A stretch of 64,000 bases of DNA from Neonectria sp. B-13 (Eukaryota; Ascomycota; Sordariomycetes; Hypocreales; Nectriaceae), in NCBI GenBank assembly GCA_002682825.1, contig NOKP01000013.1:957351-1021350 (forward strand), written 5' to 3'. The position numbers and the translations under genes are program-made. Positions 9,916 to 21,597 of this stretch are shown in pieces; position 1 is the stretch's first letter, and every line of letters begins with the position of its first letter. The notes beneath the pieces were generated by a model. The model made no database searches. It had not been told where the DNA came from and saw only the letters and a list, made by a program, of their open reading frames with translations.

Positions 9916-12528
9916 TTACAGCTTCAACTTCTCGCTGAGCCACTTCGTCGCCGTCTCAACACCGTCATCGATGTTCTCGGGCTTGGTGCCCTGGCCCTGT
10001 CGCGAGGGTTCCTTGCCGCCTGAACGACCGCCGATGACATCGGACACGGACGCAGCCCACTGCTCGGCAGTGACACCCTGGGAGGCGAGGTGCTAGAGAA
10101 CAAGTTAGGATATGGGTTTGGGTTAGGGGGAAAGTAGAATGGAGACTTACGGTTCCGACGTAGACACCGTGCACGATGGCGCCCTCCTCCTTGCTGCCGC
10201 CAAACATGTAGACCGTCTTGTCCTTGTTCTTGCTCTGGAAGTGCTTGACCACCTCGGTCAGAGCCTTGGTGTTGGCGCCAATAGGGAGGCGGCCAACGAA
10301 CCACTTAGAATCCTCGTTCTGTTCAAAGTGCTTAAGAACGGCGTCGAGAGCAGTCTTAGCCTCGGCCTTCTGGCGCTTCTTCTGTTCAGAGACGACGGAC
10401 GTCGAGATCTTCTGGAAGCGCTTGTTGAACTCTTCCTTGGTGAGGGTGGAGATGACAAGCTGGCTGAGGTCTTGCGACACGGCCTTGAGCTGAGCCTCCT
10501 TTTCGGGACCAAAAGGTAGCTTATCGAGAGCGTCAAGCTTCTTAGAAAACTCGTCGGCCTCGCGCTGGACCCGGTGCGCCGCCTCACCCGTGTAGGCGAT
10601 GATGCGACGGATGCCCTTGGCGATACCGCTCTCCTCCACAATGATGAGATCCTTGATCAGGCCGGTCTTCTCAACGTGGGTACCGCCACAGAACTCAACG
10701 CTGTACTTGCGCCACTCGACGTTCTTGGGGTCTGCAAGCATCGTGTCGATGTCCTTGCCGATGGACACGACACGGACAGGGTTGGGGTAAGTCTCTCCAA
10801 AGACTGCACGGCAACCCTCGATCTGGCGCGCGAGGTCGAGGTCAACGTCCTTGGCAAAGATTTCGGCATTGTCCCGGATGTACTTGTTGGACATGTCCTC
10901 AATCTTCTTGAGCTCGTCAATCTTGACGCCAGTCTTGTGGGAGAAGTCAAATCGAAGCTTCTCATTGTCGACAAGAGAGCCCTTCTGGTTAACCTCATCG
11001 CCGAGAACCTCCCGTAGGGAATGGTTCAGAACGTGGGTGCCGGAGTGGTTGTTGCGGATGGGTGATCGGCGGAGTTCGTCGTACTCGCAGATGACCTCAT
11101 CACCAGAAGACACCACGCCGTACTCGACGTATCCGCTGTGGAGGATGTAGCCGCCAAAGTTCTGGACATCCATAACCTTAAACTCGACGACATCGTCAAT
11201 CACGAGTCGCCCAGTGTCGGCAACCTGGCCACCAGACTCGGCGTAGAAGTTGGTGTTGTCCAGGAGGAGTCCAAGAGCGGTCTTCTCGGGAAGGTCCTTG
11301 GTGGACTTGTGGAAACTCTTGCCGTCGTAGATCATCTGCACCTTTCCCTTGCTATCACCCTGGACAAACTTGGCGTCGTCGTTGGTTCGGGGAACCTGAA
11401 GCTGCTGCTCCAACTCGGCAATCTGGTGGACATTGAGCTTGGAGAAAGTCTGAACCGACTCCTTGACGGCCTTGCTAGCCTCACGGGCCTTGACTCTGGC
11501 GGCCTCGACTTCGGCATCATCAATCTCAAGGTTTCGCTCCTCCGCCATCAATCGAGTCAGATCGACCGGGAAGCCAAAGGTGTCGTACAACCGCCACACA
11601 ACATCACCATCGAGCTTCTTCGAATTGTTCTTGAGGGACTGAGCGGCATATTTCTCGAACTGAGCCTCGCCACGATCCAGGGTGTGCGCGAAAGCAACCT
11701 CCTCCTCATCAAGAATCTCCTTGATGTCCTGCTGCTTCTTGACCAGCTCGGGGAACTGCTCGCCCATCTGATCAACCAGGGCAGGGAGAATCTTGGAAAA
11801 GAAGGCACCGATTTCAGCGTTGAAGTATTTCCTGGCATATCGGACACCTCGTCGCAAGACTCGTCGGACAACGTAGCCTCGGCCATCGCTGTTAGGGACG
11901 GCACCATCAGCGATAGAGAATGAGAGCGTTCGAATGTGGTCGGCAACGACTCGGTAGGCGGTATCGATTCCGTCGACATCATCCTTGCCATACTTGTCAG
12001 TATAGAGGCGAGCACCAGTGACGTCCTGGATTTGCTTGAATAGGGGGGTGAAGCAGTCGGTGGCATAGTTGGAGATGGTGTTCTGGAGGGCCGAGACCAA
12101 TCGCTCGTAGCCCATACCGGTATCGATGTGCTTGGCAGGTAGCGACTTGAGACTCTTGTCCTGTTGGCGATCGAATTGGATAAAAACGTTGTTCCAGACC
12201 TCGACGACCATGGGGTCGTCCATGTTGACCAGGTCGGAGGCATTGCGCCCACCAATTTTATCGTAGTGAATCTCACTGCAGGGACCACAAGGACCCTGAT
12301 CACCCATTTCCCAGAAGTTGTCCTTCATGTTGCCTGGCAGGATGTGGTCCTCGGCAACGCCAACGGACATCCACAGCTCCTTGGCCTCGAGATCGGGGTC
12401 GAGCTTCAGCGCGGCGTCGCCCTCGAAGTATGTGACGTAGAGACGGTCGGGATTGAGGCCGTAGACCTTTGTGAGAAGTTCCCACGACATCTGGATGGCC
12501 TCCTTCTTGAAGTAGTCGCCGAAGGACC

Positions 12529-12559
<31 letters not shown>

Positions 12560-12986
12560 GTAGCTGTCCTTGCCGACATCGTCGAGATCGTTGTGCTTTC
12601 CACCGGCGCGGATGCACTTCTGGCTGTCGACAGCGGACTTGAGGCTGGCCATGGGATCCGTTTTGCCAATGGTGCCGAGGAAGATGGGCTTGAACTGGTT
12701 CATGCCCGCATTGGTGAAGAGCAAGGTGGGGTCATTGTGAGGAACGACGGAGGACGAGGGGACTGCAACGATAAGGCGTCAGCGTGTATTGGAGAGGGGG
12801 AAAAACGTCGCAGGGGGAAGGAACACGGCGGATGGGCGTGAAGGTGTCTGTGAGGCCATCCGGGGTGGCAGGGTGGTGTGCCCGCACTGGCAAAGTGGTG
12901 GTCGTACCTATGGTGTGGCCCCTCTGCTCAAAGTACTCGAGGAAGGTCTTGCGCACGCGCGCAGCGGGCCACTCGAGCTCGGCCAT
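9916..12986 (-). CDS. ALA1: Alanyl-tRNA synthetase, cytosolic form (an upstream in-frame start may add a mitochondrial presequence)
   Basis: Class II synthetase charging tRNA-Ala. Spliced model on the minus strand: 12986-12908, 12762-10151, 10092-9916, 955 aa, phases consistent. Exon 1 carries [15 protein letters not shown] and joins exactly to [16 protein letters not shown], the family signature. The catalytic core includes [13 protein letters not shown] and [12 protein letters not shown]. The editing domain has the metal-site pair HSGTH and FCGGTH. The C-terminal domain ends in WLSEKLKL in a 177-nt last exon. Reading straight through the last intron would replace the true C-terminus with a wrong tail. 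Upstream of the ATG at 12986 the same frame stays open to another ATG at 13277, described separately. Length matches yeast Ala1 closely. Confidence 0.95.
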
Positions 12987-13277
12987 TGTCGCACTGGAAG
13001 GGGAAGTGGAACTCGAAAATGCCCGGTGATGTAGAGGCGAGAATGCGAAGAGAGCCCGGGCGGAGAGTTGATGGTGGAGGTTGAAATTGCAGTGGAAGAG
13101 TTGCCGTGGTGGTGGTGGTGTTTGTGATTGTGGCGGCGGCGGAGTGTAGAAAGTTCTACAAGAATGAGTCAAGAATACATAAGGGCCGCCGACGCCGCCT
13201 CCGGTGCAGCGCAACAGCCCGTGGCCGGCCGAGCTGCGACTGCTGCGACTGCTGCACGTCCTCGATCTCGTCCACAT
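12987..13277 (-). other. In-frame N-terminal extension of AlaRS, predicted mitochondrial presequence
   Basis: From the ATG at 13277 the AlaRS frame is open without a stop to the cytosolic start at 12986. This adds 97 codons. The extension contains no Asp or Glu, many Arg, Ser and His, and ends with RALFAFSPLHHRAFSSSTS, which looks like a matrix-targeting peptide and cleavage region. In fungi one AlaRS gene often supplies both cytosol and mitochondria through alternative starts; in yeast ALA1 the upstream starts are non-AUG. A spliced upstream leader ending at the CTTGTAG near 13160 is an alternative. The start at 13277 is only 187 bases from the divergent gene at 13465. Confidence 0.6.
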
Positions 13278-13464
13278 CCGGGGCAAAGCGCAACTCTGAG
13301 TCTCTTGAATTCCATCAACCGCATCCCGTTCAATTCAATTCGCCCGATATCGCCCCCCAGCTGTCGTTTGTTGATTTTTCGTCGGCCTTTGGGTTTGGGT
13401 GTAGAGAAGGGGTCAGAGAGAGTTCCCTTTTTTGCGGCGGGGGATTTTCGTCGGCCTAGACGGG

Positions 13465-14237
13465 ATGATGCTGCACGGAGCGCAATCTCCCTCCTCCGTC
13501 TCGCCGGCCGCTTCCGCTGTCGCTGCTGATGCCGCTGCTGAGAACGGTCCCTACCAGACGGCCAGGCCTCACCGGCGCAAGCGGAAGGCTGGCTTGCCTG
13601 AAAATGAGCGTCTCTCCAAGCGTCTGAGCCTGCTGAATCTTGGTGTGTCTTTTCCCTCTGCCGCCTTGTCTATCCTCCCCAGAAATCCAAGCTGACACGC
13701 GTGTTCCTGATAGAGCAGGGCGGGAACAGGCTCTACGTCCCAGTCGAGACGCCCTCATCATTCACCACCAATCCCAACACCAACACTAACACCAACACAC
13801 CCGCCTCCTCCTCGCGCAGTGCACCCATCCCCGACGACACGATGCAGCTCGACAATTCAAAGCACAAGGTCTACATCTACAACATCGATGACGAGCTCTC
13901 CTCCGACAGCGAGTCCGACGACGGCAAGCTCGTCTTCCTCCCGGACATCGAGAAACACCTGCGGGCTACTCGCATCCCCCCCTCCATCCTGACCAGGAAG
14001 GACGCGGAATCTGAAGGTATGGAAGTTGTGCTCTACAGTGACCCCAAGTCGATCACGGTGCCCGAGAACAAGGACAGCGTCCGCAAGGCTATTGTCGAGT
14101 CGCGCCGCCGCATGAGGGAGCAGCTGCGGCTGGAGAGGGAGAGTAAGAGTGCCGAGGCTACGACGAACACTACTTCCACGGACGATGCGAGCATGACCTC
14201 GAGGGATGATGACCCGGACGCAATGGACGTGGATTAA
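13465..14237 (+). CDS. Acidic nuclear-type protein of unknown function, 233 aa
   Basis: Spliced model: 13465-13642, 13714-14237, 233 aa, joining LLNL to EQGGNRLYVPVE in phase. I do not recognise a named family. Features seen: a basic cluster RPHRRKRKAG near residue 35 that could be a nuclear localisation signal; an Asn/Thr repeat (TNPNTNTNTNTP); a compact conserved-looking block KHKVYIYNIDDELSSDSESD followed by LVFLPDIEKHLRATRIPPS and MEVVLYSDPKSITVPE; a charged helical stretch RKAIVESRRRMREQLRLERE; and an acidic tail ending DAMDVD. The central block is the part most likely shared with other ascomycetes. It is divergent from AlaRS and shares a short promoter with it. The start could be the ATG at 13465 or the next one at 13468. 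Confidence 0.75.
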
Positions 14238-14513
14238 AATCCTAGTTGCTTTACTACATATTATCTAGGCGCGAGTTGGAGTTCCGGGTGGTTTATTCAT
14301 GAAACCTGGCAATGTCTCTTCGAAGAGAGGTGCTAGACTAGGTCATTTCTTCATCTATCTATATTCTACTGATGCATCCATCTCAACTGTAAGCTTTGCC
14401 CGATGTTTCCATTTGCCTGCCCGTGAAGCCATCGATCCAGTGGCTCCCAGCGATTCAATCGTACACCACCTCGATGCCTCCTCGTCGGCGATCCGACACA
14501 TGGGTGTCCGTCC

Positions 14514-15160
14514 CTATCTCGACATGGACGCTGGCGGCGGTCCTGGCGGTGCCTGGTACTCGAAATCCCCAGGATCCCGTCTTCCCTGCGCCGGGTCAAT
14601 CTTGGTGCCTCCAGCAGGCGGCTCGTAGATGGGAGGACGGTCTGGGTCGTAGACGGGCGGGGGCATGCTGTACATCTGCTGGCCGTTGGGCGGCGGGTGC
14701 ATGGGGTACCCGGCTTGATGATACGAGGCCTGGGGGAACTGGTAGCCCGGGTCGTACTGGGCGCGCGTTCGTCTGCTCACGAGGCACTGTCGCAGATGTC
14801 AGTTGGGCCTGCGGATGGCGAGTAAGGAGCGTGGGAAGGGCTTACTCTGTGGTATGTGAGAAGCGGGAGGCCCTTCTTGAGCCTTGACTTGGCGTGAAGG
14901 TATCCGCCGATGATCCAGGTGAGGAAGATGACGGTAACGGAGATGAAAACCACCCATTTGACGATGACGCCCGTCTGTAACAATCAGCACCAGCATCCAG
15001 CACCGTCGATACGAGCACGCAGGGTCGGGCGGCGACTTACATCGCTATACCACCAAGAAACACCATCATCGTCTACCCCGTAGCCCCAATCATCATTGTC
15101 GTCGTCGTCGTCGTCGTCAGCTCGACGCAGCAGCAGCGGCCATTTCGTCAAAGTCGGCAT
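14514..15160 (-). CDS. RCR-type single-pass membrane protein with PPxY motifs
   Basis: Spliced model on the minus strand: 15160-15041, 14974-14846, 14786-14514, 173 aa, all joins in phase 0. Architecture: a short N-terminal lumenal part with a poly-Asp run (RRADDDDDDDNDD); one membrane helix at about residues 43-65 (VKWVVFISVTVIFLTWIIGG); a juxtamembrane basic stretch (KSRLKKGLPLL); and a Pro/Tyr-rich cytosolic tail with PPPVYDP and PPIYEPP. This matches the fungal RCR family (Rcr1/Rcr2, Congo red resistance and chitin deposition), whose PY motifs recruit Rsp5/Nedd4 ubiquitin ligases for protein sorting. The role is inferred from family architecture. It lies head-to-tail with HRD3 on the same strand, separated by 1.2 kb. 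Confidence 0.8.
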
Positions 15161-16368
15161 CGTGTTGTTTGTTGAAGGGAGATTGTTGACGTCAAGAGAC
15201 TTAAGCACAGCCACGACAGCCAAGGGTCGATTAAAGGAGGGGAGCCCAGCTGGCCAAGCAACACAAGTACCGTATCGACCAGCACTGGACAGGACGGAAT
15301 AAGTAAGGAGATACGCAAACAAAGAAGTGCGGGAAAATTTGAGAGGGTATCGAATCGCAATATGGAGTAGTTAACGTAGAATTGTCCAAGAGTAAAAGAG
15401 GAAAACCCCCTTCAATAGAGACGCGGGCGTTTCTAGGGAGGAGATGCTCTGCGGCGACCCCGGTGGCGCGTGGAATGGCTGCTCTGCGGCAAGCCGTGTT
15501 GCGCCTCAGCCTTTGGTGTTTCAAAGGTCTCAGCGTCCGGGGGAATGTGGACCTCCCGGCGGCTAGTGGACTGGCCCCCCGAGGCTCAGTACGAATAACA
15601 ATCGACTCTTATTCCAAGGCCTCCAACCCGATGTGCGAGTACTCTAATGCAGCCTCCCGCCGGCCGCTGCACTACGCATCGAACAGGCCGGCTGCGGCCT
15701 CGGCGGCTAAGTGTTCGAGATGCTAAAAGCTTGAATGAATGCCTGACTTGGTTGTATGGGCTGTCGGTTGTTTCAGCCCAAGTGTCAGCAATGCAGTTTG
15801 CAGGGCGAGAGAGATACCTTCAGCGTCTCTCCAAGTGTTTTTTATATATTACAATGGGTAGCCCTGCCAAATACTCTGTAGCGAAGTGTCAATGCTCAGT
15901 CAATATCCGTAACTTCTTGGACATTGTAGTCTCGCCCCAGAACCCTGACCGACATCTAGCAGGCCTGCTATCCCTGTCGACCACGCCGGCCTCAACTTGA
16001 TGCCCAGAGTGTCTCAAAAGCCACTGTCCCAGTGTCGCAAACGCCGATGAGCATTCCTCTAGTGCTCCTTATTTTATCGGAACCCATGAGTTTTCAAGTG
16101 CTTGATGCTAGATACATACCAATTGCTGATCCACATGCCTCAAACTCTGTCACGTATTCGTACATGCGCTCGTAGAAACTTGAAGATTGAAGACGGCTTC
16201 CCCAACGCGCACACCGCGAGAATCCGCTGCTGGCGACGCTCACTCTGACACAGGATCCGAAATGCATAATATCTTCTACGTGTTTTATCAACGAAATCCA
16301 AAGACGCCATCGCTCTAATGCTTCGAGAATGAAATAGAAAACGCCCGCCCTTCTACCGTCCAACTATC
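15161..16368. other. Intergenic between HRD3 3' end and RCR-type gene
   Basis: 1.2 kb. No ORF with coding character on either strand, and no RNA gene seen. Presumed to hold the promoter and 5' leader of the RCR-type gene and the HRD3 terminator. Confidence 0.4.
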
Positions 16369-19014
16369 TTACAGCAGCCCTGCACCTCCCGCAGCCCACT
16401 CTCTGAACCCGTTGGCCCCATCTCGTGCATTCTCGAGCTGCTGGTTCGGTAGAAGCCCTTGTTCCCGTCTTCGATTGTCCTCTTCTTGCATGTGCACCTG
16501 CTGCAGGCGTTGCCGCCACCAGAGGAGCAACACCAAAGACAGGGTAATGCCGATGATCAGGAAGCTCTCCACGATCCCATCATCCTCATTCAAACCTTCG
16601 CCGTTACCAAGCGTGTCATCGTATAGACCATCCCCACCGTAGAATACATCCTCATCCCTAAGACCATCGTCCTGGAGAAAATTGGCAATCCATTCGGAAA
16701 GAGACCGGTCCTTTTTCGGTTCTGGTCCTGTTAGTAAAAGTACTCTCCTTCGTGTAGTGGGCAGGGTCACTTACTCGGCTCGTCCTGGATGGAATGGATT
16801 GGCCCATGTGTCAGGGTATTCCAGGCACTCCGAAGCCGAAGCTTGAGGAGGCTCAGTGTGACAGGAAGGTATGCTTCCTCATTTATCTCCAAGGCGTGGT
16901 CGTAGTATCTCTTAGCAAGATGGAAATCCTGCACCAAACCGATCCCGTTCTCATGCATCCATCCTAGGTTGAATAGGGCCTGGGCACTCTGAGAGTAGTC
17001 GGACGCTCCAGTATAGCACTGGACAGCCTTGGTGGTATCTTGCTTGGCTCCTACACCGTAGAAGTAGTAGTCGCCCATCTTCACGAGTGAATCCACGTTG
17101 GATTGCCTCGAGGACCGCGTCCAGTAGATCAGAGCAAGTGACGGATTCTCGAGGAGGCTTTTCTTGTCTGTGGGCTTCTGGATCCACAAGGATAAAGGCA
17201 GTCGAGACTGAACCGAGTCCAGCATGTATGCAACGTTTGTTTGGGCCTTCTCATACCCCTGCTCAGCCGCCATTAGATACTCGAGGAACGCAAGCTCGTA
17301 ATCACCAGCTTCGTATGCGTCGTTGGCGTCGCCCCATGATGATACCAGGGGCTCTGCCTTCTCAGCAACACTCTTGTAGAAGCTCAGGGATGCAGCACAC
17401 AGCTTTTCTCTGCCGACGCCGTGGTGAATCATTTCACCAATGTAGTAGTGAGCTTCAATGTTGCCATGTCGGCCCGCAAGTTCGAAATAGTTGTTCGCGA
17501 TCCTGACGTCATCTTGGCCTCCTTGATCCAGATATAGCTGCCCCATCTGAACCAGCGCCGGGGCATAATCCTGATCAGCAGACTTCTTGAACAACTCCAT
17601 GGCAAACTTGACATTCTCCTTCTGGCCGTAGCCATGGAGCGTTATCAAGCCAAGGCCGTGCTGAGACTGGGCGTCGCCCTGAGAGATGCCACGTTCGAAC
17701 CAGAATCTCGCCCGTTCAAAGTTTTGGTTGACACCATCACCTCTCAGGTACATCCGACCGAGGTAACCGGCAGCCTTAGAGGCGATCGACTCGATGCCCT
17801 GTTTGTAGTTATCGAGCACGTGCCCGTCCTTCCTCCAATATCGTGACGCCACCACGAAGAAGTATTTCCTAGCCAAGGGGATGTTTCGGTCTAGGCCGCG
17901 CTGGCCTTCATAATATATTCTTCCCAAGTTGTACGACGCCTTCGAGTCTCCCTTTTGAGACATCAGGTCCAAGTACTCGATGACATCGTCAATGGCGGCG
18001 TTCGCATCAGAGGCAGGATTAGTCTTCAGTGCATTCATACCGGCACTCGAGGCACTCGCTCCTTCACCGTAGATGCCACCGTCATCATCCGAAATGCGCC
18101 ATGCCTGTTGGACCCAAGACCGGCCTCCTGGGGGGCCAGCTCGATACCACGCAATGACTTTGTCCGCAACGCTCTTGTAGTATTTTACTGCAGCATCGCA
18201 ATTCTTGGTCGTCCCAACTCCGGTGTGGTGTCGGAATGCCGTGGCCATCTCAGCCCGAACATCTCCTCGAATGGCAGCAAAGGTGTAGTAGAGGAGGGCC
18301 TTGGCCTGGTCGCGGGGAACCACGTCTCCAAGCCCCGTCGAGTAGTAAACCCCCATCATGTACTGTGCGGTTGTATTTCCATGCACGGCAGCAAGCTGCT
18401 GATAGTGGTTGAAGGCAACGTCCAGATTCCTCGGGTGGCTATAGTTGCCGAAGAAATTCATCTGGGCCAGGAGGTAGAGAGCGTCCGAATTGTTCAGTTG
18501 CGCCGCCTGCTCAAGAAGCTGGACAGCGTTTAGAAGAGGACCGCTGATGTTGGCATCGTGGGATTGCGACGGCGCAGTTGCTGGACCGCTGGGGAGCGCC
18601 TTCACGATGTGGCGCATGACCGTTCCAACGAGACCCGATGGCCGTCGTTTCCGTTGATGCGATGAATGGGGGGTCTTCCCGAGCTCCAACATGGCTGCTT
18701 CGACAAGGTCCGAGCCTAGGAACAGTCAGCTTGGTTGCGCCTCCGAGTCCGTCGAGGACATAGTCATACCAGGTTGCGGACCGTTGTGATGGCCCTGGTC
18801 CACCAACACATCTGTCTTTGGGGCGGCCACATGCTTGTTATGGCCGCCTCTCTGGAACGGTGGTGTTTCTGTGTAGGTTTCTTGATAGTATTTCGCGTTC
18901 GTGCAGAGTCCGGAGCTTGCCTGCCAAAGCACTGCATTTGGTCAGTAGCTGTCGCGTGTCATCGGCGGGTGGGGGAAACAACATACGGAGCACCCAGACG
19001 AGTGATTGCCGCAT
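16369..19014 (-). CDS. HRD3: ERAD component HRD3/SEL1L (Sel1-repeat protein)
   Basis: Partner of the Hrd1 ubiquitin ligase in the ER membrane; recognises misfolded lumenal proteins. Spliced model on the minus strand: 19014-18987, 18931-18770, 18715-16775, 16727-16369, 829 aa, phases consistent. Joining the 28-nt first exon to exon 2 creates a signal peptide (MRQSLVWVLLLWQASSGLC), strong support for these small exons. The large third exon carries many Sel1-type repeats (for example YLLAQMNFFGNY, YNLGRIYYEGQRGLDRN, AGYLGRMYLRGDGVNQN, FNLGWMHENGIGLVQD). The C-terminus has an acidic linker, one membrane helix at about residues 765-782 (SFLIIGITLSLVLLLWW) and a short cytosolic tail. An ATG 9 nt further upstream (MPGMRQS) is an alternative start. 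Confidence 0.92.
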
Positions 19015-20421
19015 GCCGGGCAATTACTATGTGCCTATAGAGTCGGTGACAGCACTGGGCATGGCGGGTTTCCAGGATCCAGAATACCGTCGTTGTTGTC
19101 TTGATTTCGCGGGGCGGACTGAGCTGCAATCTGCAGTAACCAGCTAGCTGTCCAGTTGAAGCTTACGAAGTACATGAGGTAATGTGTCCGACGCCGCTTT
19201 GGCCAAAAGTGGGAAAGCGCCGTGTGCTCATCCGTCATCGGCTGACTAAGTGCGGTTGCCAGGTTCTCCCAGGGGAGGTGTACGGCACCTGGAGTCTTCA
19301 AAATATTTCCCCCAACATCATAGCCCAATGCCCAGCAGCCCGGGACTCAATGACATTGTTGTTAATGGCAACATTTCGATTTTTGGTGTTTGCATTTTCG
19401 GTTAGAGCAGCAGCAAACTCGGATCGGGTCCCTGGGTTACACTGAGTGTGCGTTGGTTTGTTGGGCTTGCTGGATTTTGGGAGGCTGGATAGGATTGCAC
19501 TTTAGTTGTAACATCCTGGATTGAGATCGATACAACCACTTCCCAGGGAGGGCAAGCTCACGAGTCCAGCGTAAAACACAAAGAGGTTAGGAATACTTTG
19601 CACGTGAGCTCAAACACTGAGGTGTAAGAAACCTAGGTACATAGGTATAGGTTCTCGGGGTTACTGTAAGTGATGCTGCGCTGTTAGATATATGAATAGA
19701 TATAGTATTCGTACCATCTCGCCTTATTTACCCCCGAAGAAGGTAATGAAAGCTCATTTCCACGCGATCAGTGCTTATGTCCGATGGATCAGAGAGTACC
19801 ATTACCAGCCTCTTGTACACATCAACAAAGTCTATGACACTTTTGGCAATTAAAATCCCCAGGCAATCAGACAATCAAACCAAAGTTCCTTTGCTTCCCG
19901 CTCATCCCCGCCCACTAGCGGAGCTACCAATGCAACTATTTTACTTTTGCAGGTTGCCCGGCCGCTTCGCCTAGTAGAGAGAAGGGAATACAGCGCTATG
20001 GCTGCCTGGCAACCTGGGTATAAAGTGTAAACCCTAGGCTATGTCAGCGCCACAACCACTAACGCCCGCCCCTGCATTTGGGAACCCAGCACCTATCCTA
20101 AGTACCACCGTGAACACGAAAGTCACAGGTAGCGCGTTAATGGCTCCAATTTGAGCGCGTCACCACACGCGTTCCATCAGCTCCTTCAAAATCCCCGAAG
20201 TCGCTAGGGTGACTACGAAAACCCAAGTCACTTTGTCAAAAGCCTCCCCAGCCCTCTCCCAGCCTCTCGTTCTTACTACAATTTCAGCTGCATTCCCTTC
20301 AGTCAAACTACCCACGATTCCTTCGCTACGAGCACAAGTCTTTCGAGTTCCTCGCCCATTCCGAGGTCTCTTCGTGCATCGATCACCACCCACCGGTTGT
20401 CTCCACCCCCAGATTATCACC
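19015..20421. other. Divergent intergenic region between HRD3 and UNG
   Basis: 1.4 kb between two start codons pointing apart. 19600-19760 is AT-rich with GGTA/ATA runs. From 20155 the UNG frame is already open (see findings). No other gene seen. Confidence 0.4.
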
Positions 20422-21597
20422 ATGTCGACCCTCAAGCGCAAGGCCAACTCGAGCCCGAACGGGACCGATGCAAAGAAACCCAAGGCCAATGCCAGCATCG
20501 CATCATTCTTCGGCGCGGCCCCCAAGCCCGTTAGCGGTCCCCCGGCGATCAAGTTTGACAAGGCCAAGTGGGTTGCTGGCCTGACACAGGAGCAGAAGGA
20601 CCTCCTGAAGTTGGAAATTGAGACGCTGGACGAGAGCTGGCTGGCCCATCTCAAAGACGACATCACCACCAAAGAGTTCCTCGACCTGAAGAAGTTCCTG
20701 GAGCGAGAGACCAACACGGGACGAAAGTGGTTCCCTCCCAAGGAGGATGTCTACTCATGGTAGGACAATCCGATGCTGACATACGTGGGCTGAACACATG
20801 CTGACCTTGTTGATGCCAGGTCCCGTCACACCCCCTTCCACAACGTCAAAGTCGTCATTGTCGGCCAGGACCCTTATCACAACATCAACCAAGCTCACGG
20901 TCTCGCCTTTTCCGTGAGGTCCCCGACCCCGGCACCGCCTTCCCTGAAGAACATGTATATTGCCCTGAAGAAGGACTACCCATCGTTCGTGGCACCACCC
21001 AACAAGGGTGGTCTCCTCACTCCGTGGGCGGACCGGGGCGTTCTCATGATCAACACATGCCTCACCGTGCGGGCACATGAAGCCAACTCGCATTCAAACC
21101 GAGGCTGGGAGCGCTTTACCCAAAAGGTCATTGATCTTACAGCACAGAAGCGGACGCGCGGTGTCGTATACATGGCCTGGGGCACGCCCGCTGGCAAGCG
21201 AGTGCAGAAGATTGACCGCCAGAAGCACTTGGTTCTGCAAAGCGTTCATCCTAGTCCCTTGAGTGCGTCAAGAGGATTTTTCGATTGTGCCCATTTCAAG
21301 AAGGCCAATGAGTGGCTGGTGAAGCGATACGGCGCTGATGGTGAGATTGACTGGGCATTGGTGCCCGGCAATTCGACAAAGCCTTTAGTTGAGGAGACGA
21401 AGCCTGCCACAGAGGTCAAGGTTAGTGAGGATGGCGAACCGGATGGCAAAACCGAGGTCAAGAAAGTCGAGGTGGTCAAGGCCGAGGTCAAGGAGGTCAA
21501 GGAGGTCAAAGACCAGGATAGCGAGTTTGAGGATGACGAGGAGGCCTTAGAGGAGGCCTTGAGGTTGGCCGAAGCTGAGGCGGAAGCAGCTAAGTAA
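20422..21597 (+). CDS. UNG1: Uracil-DNA glycosylase
   Basis: Family 1 UDG that excises uracil from DNA to start base excision repair, in nucleus and/or mitochondria. Spliced model: 20422-20759, 20820-21597, 371 aa; the intron splits the Trp codon of VYSW/SRHTPF. Catalytic signatures: GQDPYHNINQAHGLAFSV (water-activating Asp), NTCLTVR, and HPSPLSASRGFF (leucine loop with catalytic His). The N-terminus is basic (LKRKANSS, AKKPKA) and holds ASIASFF, a degenerate PCNA-binding motif in the position UNG2-type enzymes use. After the catalytic core there is an unusual C-terminal tail of about 75 residues: a Val/Lys/Glu repeat (VKAEVKEVKEVK) and an acidic coil. The ATG context CACCATGTC is good. The frame is open upstream without an ATG. 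Confidence 0.95.

Noticed and set aside
9916..10150. Read-through C-terminus of AlaRS in the uninterrupted ORF
   Set aside because: A GTAAGT donor at 10150 and an AG at 10093 remove it and restore a conserved C-terminus, so the read-through tail is intron plus wrong-frame exon.
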